This document shows positions 38,067 through 50,790 of a DNA stretch of 64,000 nt, piece by piece (the first letter of the stretch is position 1; the number at the start of each line of letters is the position of its first letter). Below the pieces are notes generated by a model. That model saw nothing but the letters and a program-made list of their open reading frames with translations. It did not search any database and had not been told where the DNA came from. The DNA lies in assembly GCA_011800805.1 (NCBI GenBank), contig MPNW01000161.1, positions 183,536-247,535 of the forward strand, given 5' to 3'. The position numbers and the translations under genes are program-made. This DNA comes from Hirudo medicinalis. Taxonomy: Eukaryota > Annelida > Clitellata > Hirudinida > Hirudinidae.

Positions 38067-41000
38067 CTATCGGCATAAGGTGCTGATTATGTTACTGGCT
38101 ACTTGAAGTGACGAAGAATTAAACGGATAATTAAAAATGAGATTGGGTGAGCTGGCAACGTCAGTTATTTCGGGCATGTTTGGAGCGTCTCCTGTTGCTA
38201 CAACATACAAGATTGCTCCCGAGTCCCTAAGGGCTTTTGCATTAGGTATCGTTTGCTCCTGGTTGACATTCGATTGACCATCAGTTATTATTATGATAAT
38301 GTTTTGAACTGCACTTCTGTCACCACGTTGGTTGATTTGATACCTGAGAATGGTATCTAGTCCCGCTGCTGTGTTTGTTCTTCCTCCAATCGGGAAAAAG
38401 TCGAAAGAGTTGATGATGGCATTTTTGTCTCGAATGTGCTGATCTAAGTAGAACTGGTTGACGACGTTATCTGAATAAGCGACAGCTCCAATCCTAAAGA
38501 AATCCTCTTCAATTGGTAAGCCATATGTGATCTCTCTCGCCAGCAAAACGTTCCTGCGATATTCTTCTTCCAAGCTCCCAGATATGTCGATGAGAAATAT
38601 GACGTCTCTAAGGTTCGAGCAATCTGAAAATTTGAAACATTTTTCTATAAGTCACATCTCCACGTTTTTTGAAATATTTCTTACAATCCCATGCAAATCG
38701 TCAACTTAATTAGATTTGAAAGGTTTATTTAAAGTACTTTAACTTTACTTTTACATTTATAAACCTGTTTCCTTAAGCTCATAATAGATTAATTATCTTT
38801 AAAATAAATCAACGATGTCAATTTTACTTTGTCTACAGCCTCTTCCATAATAGGGTCGGGGACAAGTGCAGCTGTATGTCATTAAATCTTCACTACAGTC
38901 GCAATTTGTGGTCTGGCAAATGTTGGCATCTACGAAGAACAAACATGTATTGCTTGCGTGTTTATATGTTTGTGCGTCCAACATATTGTGCAACAGAGCT
39001 TGCAGGCTAATTGTGACTTACCTTTACACATAACATTAATCACCGTCGAAACAGACCCCTGGAGTTCGCTGAAAGAAGGTACTTTGACAACAGTGAATGG
39101 CCTCGGGTGACTTGCAATACTTTCAAGCTCGAGAGAATATTTCATTTGATTCTCAAGAGCAATTGGTAAAATGAAAGTTCCATCAATTCTATTTTGTATG
39201 GCCTCTGGGATAGTGATATTCATGTCCACATTTGATGGGGAATTTGTGACAACGACAGCAATGTTCCTGGCTTGAGGTCTATCCCCAGCGCTCTGATTAA
39301 ATATATTTCTACGGAGGAGACGTAGAGCTCCAGAAATGTTATTTCCTCCGCCCATGTAGTAAGGAATCAATTTGATGGCTTCCACAATGTCATGCTTGTT
39401 TTGGAAAGAGTTCAAATTGAATGCTATCTCAGCTTGGTTTGCCCAGAATATTAGCGCAATGCGGGTTCGATTTTCCGATACATCAAGGTTTTCTACTAGT
39501 GACGCTGCAAAGTTGGTAAGAATTTCAAATCGTTCTCTGTGCACTGCTCCTCCACTGAAAAGCAGGATGGCCAAATCTATATCTCCGTAGCAAGCTAAAA
39601 TAAAAGAAGAACATTAAACTTTAGTCAAATTAACATTTTCTGCAGAAACAAATTTTGTATCTTAAGAAAAATCTTTGAATTCCCGCTTACTTCTATCGCA
39701 CATGGCTCCATTAGTTTGTAGTGGACATGGACCACACTTATAAGTCCCAATTTCAGAGGTACATGTTGAACCAGATTTGCACTGATTTTGAGCGCAGTAA
39801 TCGACATCTGAATGTACAAACATAGTTAAAGACAAGTTTATTTTTAATCATTGTGTTGGATCTTACTGGAACATAAGCGGTCCGTCACAAAGGTTTTTCT
39901 AGTTAACAATGTAGGCACGTCAGGTATAACTAAGACATTCTTTTCTCCGTAGCTAGAGAGGCGTACAAGCAACTTCTTCAGGTAATCACTCGAATCTCCC
40001 AATCCGACCTTTTTTGTTAGTGGCAGTTATATTTATATTCCAAATAGAAAAATAAACCAGATAAAAAAACTTTACTCCTATGATCTTTGTGCCGCGCTGT
40101 CTGAGAGATACTGCCTTCTTCCAGAGTTCGACATCATATAAATAGCCTTTATTATAATCATCGCCACTAGTAATCAATACCAAATAGTTCGGAAAGTCCG
40201 GACGATCACCATTTTGCAGTTGGAACATATCACTTGCGTTACTAAATGATTGGGCAGCTATTTCAACATCTCGAAATTTCGCGAAGTGATATTTAAAGCA
40301 ATTGTAAAATAAGTTACCCAAGAGCATAAAGCAATCCAAATTTATCTCCTCCAGTTGGGTAAAAGTTTAGAGATTGCAATATTTCTAATTTTGAAGAGTA
40401 TTTATTTAGCTGGAAGTAAATCTTTACACCCGCTCCATCGTATGTAAGCAAGCCAATTCGGCTCGTGGTAGGCGAGTCACTGTTGATGCTCAAATCTTGA
40501 ATTACTTGAGTCAAAACATTAACCAGGTCCAAATAGTTATTTGTAACCATTCCTCTGGATGTATCGACTGCAAAAACCACATCACCTCCTTTATTACAAT
40601 CTGAAATATTAAATAAAAGATGATTAAAATGCAACTGATGAATAACATTTAATGAAATAACTTACTTGATTCGCAGTGTTGTCCGCCTTTACCAGGAGGG
40701 CAATAACACTGCGCTTGGTTAGCATAAATTAAGCACTGGCCACCGTTGCATGACGTTGATTCACAATTTGCATTATCTATATTTTAATACAATATTAGTT
40801 TAGTCTGAAGATGAACAATTATTGTTACAATCTCACCGCGACATGAAAACTGTTTGATTGTGTCTGAGAGGCTGATCAAGTTGCGGGCAGTCGAAACGAT
40901 GGCCATGTTCTTCGTAAAGGGGAAATTTGACAGGGCAGCTAACTCGTAAATATTCAGAATAGTTCCGGAACCTACTGAGAATATATTAACTCCCGCCTTC

Positions 41001-44000
41001 CTCAAAAGCTCTGCTTCGACAAGTGCAGCGGAATCGTTATCCGATTTGTAGTTGAGTATAACGATGACATTTTTGGCTACATTCGCAGAGTTCCTGGCAC
41101 CATTTTGAGAGGTAAAAACAGAATTACGTGCGAGAGATAGTGCAGCAGCCAGATTAGTTCCATAGCCACCATAGGAAATCTTTTTGATAGCATCCACAAG
41201 ATTTTCAGATGTTGTGTAGTTATTCAGATAAAAATCGATAGAGGATGATGAACTGAAGGAAATCGCTGCTACTTTTGTTTTTTCTAAACTAACATCGAAA
41301 TTTGATGCTACATCTTCAATCAGTTTCAGTAAGTAATTTCTAAAAAAGTCCACACGCATGTTGTAAGATGAGTGAATAACGAAGACAACATCGGCATAAT
41401 ATCGACAATTGGTAGAAGCTAGGTAATAAAAAATTTCGTATGAAGAAAAAATTTCAAACAATGGAAATCATCGCAACTAACGTTCAGGAGCCCTCCGTGT
41501 ACTTGCTATGGAAATGGTATCGCCATTTGAACTGGTGGAAACATGATTTATAGTCGCCGATGACGTAGCACTTGAAGATGAAGTTCTTGGAGTTGTAGTT
41601 GTTGATGCTACGGTGGTGGCTCTAGTGAATGATATTGTAGGTGTTCTGGTTGTGGTTGCTGATGCTGTGGTTGTGGTAGGTGGTCTTCTCGTCGTAGTCG
41701 GAATGGTCACAGCGTTTACGCAAGACTTTTGGATAACTTTGTTTAATAATTCGCTCAGTTTTTCAAAATCGTTCGAGAAAAAGTAATGTTCATCTGATGG
41801 CGATGATGCAATGGATCTAAGCTGATCTTCATCGATTTGATTTGTTACTCCGATTGTGAAAATGGTTATGTTGGCAGCTTTTGCTTTTTGTGCTTCGATC
41901 AGTGTATTTTCCGTATCTCTGTTAGCTTTTCCGTCAGTTATCAAAATCATAATATGAGGAGCATCAGATCGTCCGCCAACGGATTGGTCAAACATTGGTA
42001 TCACGTGTCTAATGCCGTCTGCAATATTCGTCTCTCCTCCACCAAGTTCCAAACTTAATATGGCCGATTTCAACTCAGCGTTGTTCATGTATCGGTTTAA
42101 ATTGATGGCACTGTCTACCAAAGCGTTGTTGCTAAAGAGAATCACTCCGATCCTCGTGAGAGTCTCAGAAACTGGAAATGCGTCTGCAATTGTTGCCGCG
42201 AAATTTTTCACGAGATCCCAATTGGCGTATCCGTTATTGCCGGACACAATACTGGTGGATTGATCAATGAGCAACACTACGTCTGCTTTTCTCGGACAAA
42301 CTGTATCTGTCAAAAGACAATTTTTAATTTTATACCTTAATATTATGAGACTAAATCAAGAACGTAATTTCCTACCACTTTGAGCGCCGCAAACAACATC
42401 TCCCAATTGTCCAATTGCAGTTTGAAGATAGCCATAGGTCGTAATTTGAAGAATGTCTTGAGTTCTGGTAGCAATCTTCCTCAGATTTGTGAAACTATTA
42501 GAACTTCCAATGTTTATTGTTACTATTCTCACTCCCAGTGTCACCGTGAGATCTGAAGCGGCATTGAATGCATCCTCTTGGCTGCTTAATTCCTTGTCCA
42601 GAAACAGAATGAGCGTTTTCTGAACATTTCTGGTCGGAGTGAAGAGGGCTTTGGCGGCAATCAATGCATTCGTGGGATTGCCATCGTTCACACCGTTCAG
42701 AAATTCGAATTTTAGAGAATCTATGGCTGCCATTACCTGACTCTCACTTGAATATCGTTCCAATCGAAAATGAGTCACTGTATTAGAAATGTTGTATGTT
42801 ATGAATCCAATTCGCACTCCAGCCGCATTAATTGAAAAAAATCCTTCGATGAAATGTTCAATGAAATTCTTCAAATAATTCCATGTCGATAGGTCAGGAG
42901 AAGTGGGTAATGCAAAGGCAACATCCATTATTTCGCAAGCTGTAAATTAAAGGTAATATTTACAATTTTACTCAATGTTTAAAAAATAAAACAATATACT
43001 AACAATAGTAATAGACTTTTCCCGGATTGCAGGAGACTAATTGCAGATTGTTTAAAATGTTATTTAATGATTGGAAATCTGGCAATTTCCAATAGTTTTC
43101 TTCTGCTTGATTGGGTGGGGAAGAGATATTTTTCAATTGTTCATCAGTGATTGCATTGCCAACGCCTACGACATACAAGCGTATGCCATCTTTTAAGTAA
43201 GCACTCTGAGCTTCATTTTGCGTTAACGAATTGTAAGTTGAATCTTGGTTGGATAGCAACAATATAGCCAATCTCGTTACTGAAGGTCGTCCAGAAGATG
43301 CAAAAATTTTCCTCATTTCGACCAGTCCATTGTATATGCTGATGGCGCTTTCAGTACCGGGTGGTATGTTATCCATCTTTTGAACAATGGCCTTCTTTTC
43401 ATACGATTCAGTGAGAGAAACTCTGCTTGTGGCTGTGGTCCCCACAGTCACGAGGCCAACATGAATTCCATTATCACTGATGTTCAGGTATTGAACTATT
43501 TGAGAGACGAAATATTTTACTTGGTTCCAATTTTCGTTGCCAATAGATTGATCAAGAACAAAGACTAGATCTATTTCTTGAAAGCACTGAGCTGGAATTT
43601 TATAATTTAGAGTTACACTAATTGTAATATTCAAGGAATGAGTCCAGTAATTGAATACAGTCATAATTTAAACCTACCTATGTCTGAGGGTGTAACGAAC
43701 GATATGATGGATTGGGACGTGGTTGTGGTATTGTATGGTGATCGTAAGGTTATCGTCGTTGTTGGAACCGTTGAAGTTGGCATAAGTGCTGTGGTAAATA
43801 GTGTGGTGGAAGTTGGTAAACTTGAGCGAGTAGTGCTTGAAGCGGATGTTGTTGTGGTTGTCTTACTGTCTGTGATGGGAGTAGTTGCTGTCTTTGTTGT
43901 TGTAGTTGGCAACGTTTGGGAAGCATTACATGATGTTTCTATGAGTTGCTGTAAAATTTCGTTCAGTTTTTGGTAATCTGAACTGAAAAAGTAGTGTGTT

Positions 44001-46101
44001 TCATAAGGCTTTGATGCAATCGATCTAAGCTGATTTTCATCAATTTCGTTTGTGATTCCAATCGTGAATATGGTTATATTAGCGTTTTTCGCGTTATCTG
44101 CTTCTATTAATGTACTATCAGTTTCTCGATTGGACTTTCCGTCTGTTATCATGATCAGAATGTGAGGGGCATCCTTTCTTCCCCCGTTGTTTTCTTCAAA
44201 CAATGGGATAACCTTTCTGATTCCATCAGCAATATTCGTCTCACCACCTTCGAGTTCGTGTCCCAATAGTGCTACTTTTAGGTCAGCGCTGTCTTTATAT
44301 TTATTAAGCGGAATGATTGATTTGACATCGGCAGACGAACTAAAAAACACAGCACCAATTTGCGTCAAATTCGGAGAAATTGGAAATGCATCAGCAATCG
44401 TTGCCGCGAAATTTTTCACATAGTCCCAGTTTTCATAGCCTCGAGTCACTATACTTGTCGATTGATCAATAAGCATCACAATGTCGGCTTTTCTTGGGCA
44501 GGCGATTCCTGTTGACATAAAACATGGAATTGTTATTTTATTTAGCTTTGTTTAATTCTTATGTCATTTTACTCACCGCTTTTAGAACCACAAATTATTT
44601 CTCCCAACTGACCAAGTTTCGTTTGGAGATAATTATAGCCCAACGTTTGAATTACGTCAGAACTCCTTGTGCCAATCTTCCTTAAATCTTGGAGGCTGTT
44701 CTCGCTTAAGATATCAATTGCCGTCACTCTAACTGCCATGGAGTTTGAGAGATTTTGAGATATAATTGCAACTTCTTGATTTGGGACAGTGTTTTCCAAA
44801 AATAGAATAATATTTTTTTCGACATTTCTGATTGGCTTTAAAACAGAACTTGCTAATTCTAAAGCATAGGCAGGATTTCCGTAACCTCCATAACTTAACT
44901 TTAAAGAATCCAGAGCTGCTTTCACGTCAGCTTCCTTGTCAAACTTATCCAGGCCAAACTGAATTGTTGCTGCCCCAGAGTCATAAGTTATCAAAGCTAA
45001 TCTTACTCCTGACTGACCAATTGGTAAAAACCTTTGTATGAATGATTTTATGAAATTGTTCAAAAATGTCCACTGATCATGGCTGGACGGTGGTGTTAGA
45101 GCTATGATCAGATCTTTTTCCTTGCATGCTTCAATGAATTAAATAAGCAATTGATTAAATGTAATAATTTTTATTTTGTAAGTTTGTCGGATTTTAAGTA
45201 ATGAAGTTGCCAGACATCAGACATTTATCCCTATCTCAATTTGGGCTTATCACAATTTAGCGCCATCTAAATCATTAGAATTATCTGAAATGAATTTTAA
45301 AGTATGGCAGGAACATGAATCTTACCTTCATACACAAATTTCTCTGGAAGGCAAGTTACTTTTTGAACGCCATTCAAAATCTCAGACATGGTTCTGAAAT
45401 CTGGAGTTATCCAATAATTTTCATTTTGTTTATGTGGTGGAGATGAAATGTCAAGTATTTGTTTAAGGTCAATTTGATCAGTTATGCCAACGACGTAGAT
45501 GAGTATGCCATCTTGCAAGTAGGCAGCTTGGGCCTCCGCCACTGTCTTATCGGCATTAATGTTCGCTTTGCCGTCTGTTAATATGATTGCTATGCTTTGC
45601 AACTCTGGTCGCCCGCCATTTTGAACTTGGAATTGTTGTCTCAACAGCACGAGACCTTCATAAAGATTAGTCTCTCCAGTGCCAGCAGGAAGTGATCGAA
45701 TGGCATTCACAATATCAGATTTCTGGTAGTAATCTAACAAGGAGAATCTCTTTAAGGCAATATTACCAAATGTAATCAGGCCAACGTGGACTCCATCGTA
45801 ACTGATATTCAATTGCTCTACAATCTTAACGCAAAAGTCTTTTAGAAGCTCCCAGTTATCCCATGATCCGTTGGCTGGATTGCTGTCTCGAATGCTTCCA
45901 GAATGATCCAAAAGAAATATGATATCACTCTGAGCGATGCATTCAGCTAAAATTGATACAAAAAAAAGACATTTTTATTATATTCTTAGTTGTGTGTGTT
46001 ATTAGAAGATCATTAAGATCGTTGTCATTATTCAAAATAGACATACTTTTTACGGATACAAAAGAGAAGGAAGTAAGGATGATTATCAGAAAATATTTCA
46101 T
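38067..46101 (-). CDS. Secreted multi-domain protein with ten vWA and three EGF-like domains
   Basis: About 2222 aa. 16 exons (minus order): 46101-46047, 45946-45326, 45128-44577, 44508-43678, 43591-43004, 42939-42376, 42306-41482, 41418-40837, 40776-40666, 40600-40318, 40241-40076, 40008-39867, 39807-39691, 39594-39022, 38929-38828, 38623-38067. Exon 1 is a signal peptide (YFLIIILTSFSFVSV). Exons 2-8 each hold one vWA domain. An EGF (40776-40666), a vWA split over three exons, an EGF (39807-39691), a vWA, an EGF (38929-38828) and a last vWA follow. Intact MIDAS sites (DxSxS with TDG) are seen in exons 2 (DHSGS), 4 and 7 (DQSTS) and 16 (DISGS). Other domains have lost it. Exons 4 and 7 end in threonine/serine-rich, mucin-like linkers. 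No membrane segment or collagen repeat is present. The role is probably extracellular matrix or adhesion, as in matrilins. I know no exact orthologue. Confidence 0.9.
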
Positions 46102-47876
46102 GTTGACTCTTTCACCTAAAATAAAATCATAATTTCAATATTCATATTAAATTTATTCAAATTGCTATTTGTAATCATTATTGAGCGAAAGCTGTCTACA
46201 TTCCTCTTATTCAAAAGGTGCGACAAGAGGCACGAAAAGTTCTAAAAATATCTTGCTCAACCTGTCTTCCGATTGTGTTCGATCAAAGAAGATTTTAAGC
46301 CCAATTTCATTCAAATTGCCTCAATGAATGGCATCGTGTTAAATGTTTTTATTTGAGTTTTTTTTTGCGCATTTCGCAAAAAAACAAAATTTTCCAAAAT
46401 TTAAAACTAAAAATATTTGTTTACATTCAATATGTTATCAGCCTTTAATTTTTACCTAAAGTTCCTTATTTTAAAGATTCTATTAATGTTCCAGTCATCC
46501 TAATGTTATTTTAATGCTATTAAATAATTATAACGAATAAACACCAATGAAGAAATATAATGCAAATTAGACTTACACAATTATTGAGTGATATTTTCAC
46601 AGTATATTTTGTAACTGATGACTAACATTATTAGCATTATGACATTATATATGCGCGCATGGCAACACAGTCTCTGACTACTCAGTCTACTGACGCTAAT
46701 TCAATTCCATCTTTCCTCAAATCCTTCAGTTTTTAAGCTCTCGTCTTAGTTCCCGACATCGTCACCAAAACTTTCAGATGGCTAACTAGCTAATAATTTG
46801 CCCGGGATGTATATTTTTTATCCATTTTTATTTACCATGTATAACGAACATAAACGTTAAAAATGTATCAATGTAGTATTATTAAAAAAGTCAAGAGATT
46901 AAAATCAAGAGCAATATCAATGAGAAATTTTAACCAAAGCTTATCTCAGAACAGAAAATAACTAACCGAGATGTCTTTCAGATGTCTTGTTAGTTCCAAA
47001 ATAACCTAATATAGTATTTCAAATCGCATAAAATCCAAAGAGAAATAGTGGAGCAAGCTTCATCAATATAATGAGACCTCTTTCTAAGGGCTTTTATACA
47101 ATTCATGGCTTGCGTCACTGAACTCATTGAAAGCTCAACTCATTCGACGCCAGAGTTTTGGCGCTTTGGATGAAGGAATGTGAATGGACACTGTTGACTA
47201 TTATTCATTCTTCAAATCAACATGATGAGAACATTCCAGAAAACCACATCAAAATATAATTTATCATCATTTTTATGTATTTAATTTCAAGGATTGCTCG
47301 GATAGGATTAGTTTTTAAATAAATCAATTTAATACTTTAAACACTAAATGTGAATAATCACAAGATCCGAAATTAAAATCTGTTGACGTCAGAGGAATCC
47401 CACAGCAACGCGGAGTACCAATTCAACGAAGTTTTGTTGCTTAAAATACTTTCTTGTCGCATTACTTTGCAAAGAATAAATGTAGTTCTTCAACGAAGAT
47501 GTAAATATCTTACAAGGAGAATGAAAATTACTTAGCACAACTGAACTGACGGGACTATTGTTAGTATTATAGACGATAATTAAATGTTTTAATTAATAAT
47601 TAAAAATTAAAACAAGTGTAAGTCAGTTTTCAATAGAATTCAATAGAACGTATAATCAGGGCCGCCGAGAGTGATAGGGAAGGCGGGGCAAATGCCCAGG
47701 AGCCCGGCAATTTGTTAGAGCCCGCCTGGGTCTTCAAATGTTATAATCAGTTATGCATAGCTTATAATTATTTATTTTGTATCCATTATAATTAATTGTA
47801 TTCATGAGTTATTAACGGGGCATATTAAAATGCAGCGACATACTTGGAAAAAGAACTGGATGATTAGGACGGCGGT

Positions 47877-47944
47877 CCGGCAAAGGAACTCAAACCCGTG
47901 CTGCTTCACAAGAAGCGAAGTCTTAAACATTAGACCATGCGGGA
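47877..47944 (-). repeat. tRNA-Glu-like sequence, probably a SINE head or pseudogene
   Basis: The minus strand reads TCCCGCATGGTCTAATGTTT, an A-box region close to tRNA-Glu, and later GGGTTTGAGTTCC, a B-box-like T arm. The 3' acceptor arm does not pair with the 5' arm and the D arm is short, so a working tRNA is unlikely. Confidence 0.55.
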
Positions 47945-48284
47945 GCACAATGATCCTCAATTTCAGTAGTTCTCGAGTTTAAAGCTCGTATGCGATTTAG
48001 GAAAAGTTGAAAGTTGAAAATTGAAAATAGGAATGGCATACAGAATGACGTGTGCAAATTTCAAATCACTACCGTTCACCATTTGGGAGGAGTTCTTGGG
48101 ACAGACAGACATACACATGTATTTTCTATTTTATATTGTAGATAGATATTACTGCCATACCTAGTTAACTGCAATGATATGGACTTAAAAATAAAACACT
48201 TGCTGGTAAAGTATAGAAAGTAGAGACATTTTTTTATTAATTTAACGAAATTTTAAATTTGTTAAAACATTATCGATATCAGTA

Positions 48285-48960
48285 TCGATCAGCGCGTGGA
48301 CAGAGTTAGAGATCTCGGGATCATGATGGACCCCTGTTTAAAGTTTGCAACCCATATTGATGCCATCACTCATAAAGCTGCAGCAGTCTCATGGGTGATC
48401 GAGGTATCTTTCTCTTCAAGAGACCAGGTTGTCTTAAAGTTTGCCTTCTGCAACGTCAGACCAATTTTTGAATATAGTTCACAAGTATGGAATCCTCACC
48501 ACAAATACCTAATTGGTATATCTGAAAATCCAAAAGATATTCATCAAATCAATACATTCCGTTGCTAAATACTCCTACATGGAAAGACTAAAACTTCTCA
48601 AACTTATGACCCTGGAAAAACGCCTCCTGGCTGACTTAACATATTCTGCTTCAAATTACTAAATGGCTTTGCGGACTCCCCCCTGAGGCATCTCCTACTC
48701 GTCCAGGATTACCCAGGCACGAGAGGGCACGATTTCAAACTATGATGCAATAAATTTTCGACAGACATTGCCAAATATTCTTTCAGCAATAGGATCGTTA
48801 AACCATGTAATGAACTGCCAAATGAAATCGTGAATTCAAATAGTGTTTCTCGATTTAATTCGTTAATATGCGACTTTGACTTTAACAGTTACTTAACATA
48901 TATTTGATTATCCTTGCCATTCGGAGCGGCTTGCGTTGTTCTCTTTTGAATGTAAGTAGT
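48285..48960 (+). mobile_element. LINE reverse-transcriptase C-terminal fragment
   Basis: The 90-codon frame at 48296-48568 reads RVRDLGIMMDPCLKF, then HIDAITHKA, then NVRPIFEYSSQVWNPH. These are the conserved words of the region after the reverse transcriptase in CR1/Jockey-type LINEs. Downstream DNA continues in other frames with stops to about 48960. It differs from the family at 9955-12010 and may match the fragment at 58395-58800. Confidence 0.8.
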
Positions 48961-50458
48961 ACTTGTATTAGTGGTCTCAAGACCCTTCAGTTTGTTGAAT
49001 GAATTATAAATTGTAAAAAAAAATTACATTAACAAAATATGAGTTTATATTATTACTATTTGTATGACGACTTGTTTTTTTTTTAATTTTTTTTTTTAAT
49101 AAAGATAGCTTAGGAGACTGCGGCCTAGGGGCCCAAAATTTATGTCGGCTTTGTTGTATACTGCCTTTCGAAGGAGTTGTGAAATTAATTTCTTGCAAAT
49201 CAAAAGCGGACGAATTTATTTTGTGTTCTTTTCGTTCACTTAAAGTTAGAAAAATCAACTTTAAATCTAAATTGTATCTTTTTAAATTAGAGAAATGAAT
49301 AATTATAATAAAGCATTCAGGTTCGGTAATGCAATTTTCATAAACGTTTTGAAGTGTTTCTTGAGATAATTCGCGGATATTGTTATTGACTCGTGGAATG
49401 TATGAAATTCCTTTAAGCCAAGAAACTTCATGTTTTTCTGATGAAATTATTCTGTAAAGAAATGAAATGTTTTTAGAGCCGATCAAAACCAATGTTGATT
49501 GATAATAATGATATCGAGCACTTCCACCTTCTTAGCAAATTCTCAGCATGATCGTCACGAGACTAACAGAGGCATTTGTTACTAAAAGCGGCAGATTATT
49601 CATTTCTACCAGGCATGGATAAATATTTGCTATTGTCTGTAATATTCATGAAAGCATTAAAATATCGTGATCGTGATCTTGCGAAAGAAGACGTAACATG
49701 AATGCATTCTTCTAATAGCACGAGCTTTGTTTACCATCGACGAAAAACTAATTTTTATCCCAATCTCAGTAGAAATAGAAAATGAGTTCTTTGGTTCTCT
49801 AAGTAATGATTTATAATTAATGTAAATTAGCATCAATCAATTCATTAATTTATGTGCATACAATTGAATGATCGATTTTGTCACTTCTTTTTCCTCTTTT
49901 TGGTTCTTTTTAGTTCTTCATCCTAAATAATTATTCTTTATAACCTTTTATAATAATGTTTTTAATGTTCAAAGTAATTTAAGCATCTAACCTGATTTAT
50001 TTACTCTCACAAAATGAATGCATTCAACGTTTTGATTGCAAAATTGTCACAATAAGCTGAACAATTTCAAGAATTCCAGCCTTACTTTGTAATGAATTGA
50101 CGTCACTTGAAATGAATTTTGTCACAAATACACATGTTTTCAATGACTTTATATGCTCGAGACTGAAAAGAAGTTTGAGAATGGATCGCTTTGTGGCGAA
50201 ATTAAAGCTTAAATTTGCATTGTCGGATTAAAGGCAACTTAATCTTCTAAAATATTGCATCCTAAATATGCCGTTACCTTTAATTATATCACCAATGTCT
50301 ACCTTTATTTTTATTGTTATTCTTTTTAAAATAAATATTGCCTTCAATTATCTTCAAGTTGATACTACTCGGTACAAACCAGTCTCGTACAAGAAATTGA
50401 AAAAAAAATTAACTGCTGTTATTTATGTCTGACATCGTCCTCATAGTGACTTTTACAA

Positions 50459-50790
50459 CCCCTCCAATAAATAATAATGATGATGATGATGATAATAATA
50501 ATAATGAACAATAATATAATACATTATTATAATTATAATATTATATACGTATTATACATATTATATACAATATTATAATATATTATTATTATGTTATTAT
50601 TAATATTATTATAACTATAAAAATAAATAATTATCATTATATATTATAATTATTATGCAATATAGTTATAGCAGTATAATAATTATGTCATTATTATTAT
50701 GTTATAATTAAATAACTATATTATTATTAATTATTGTTGATATTATTATTATTAAATTAACCAATTATTATTAAATTTAATTATATCACA
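50459..50790. repeat. AT-rich low-complexity block
   Basis: Starts with ATAATG/ATGATG trinucleotides and grades into irregular ATT/TAA sequence. No CRISPR-like or tandem unit of constant length is present. Confidence 0.8.

Noticed and set aside
40240..40318. Acceptor at about 40270 giving a longer exon in the eighth vWA domain
   Set aside because: It is in the wrong phase after the preceding donor and produces an immediate stop. The acceptor before 40241 is in phase and gives the normal vWA helix.
47877..47944. Functional tRNA gene
   Set aside because: The acceptor stem does not pair and the D arm is abnormal, so it is kept only as a tRNA-like repeat.
49004..49492. 162-codon minus-strand ORF
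   Set aside because: Its C-terminus is poly-lysine from an A-run. No recognised domain is present, and the surroundings are low-complexity.
50459..50790. Possible CRISPR-like or satellite array
   Set aside because: The units have no constant length or spacers. It is AT-rich simple sequence in a eukaryotic context.
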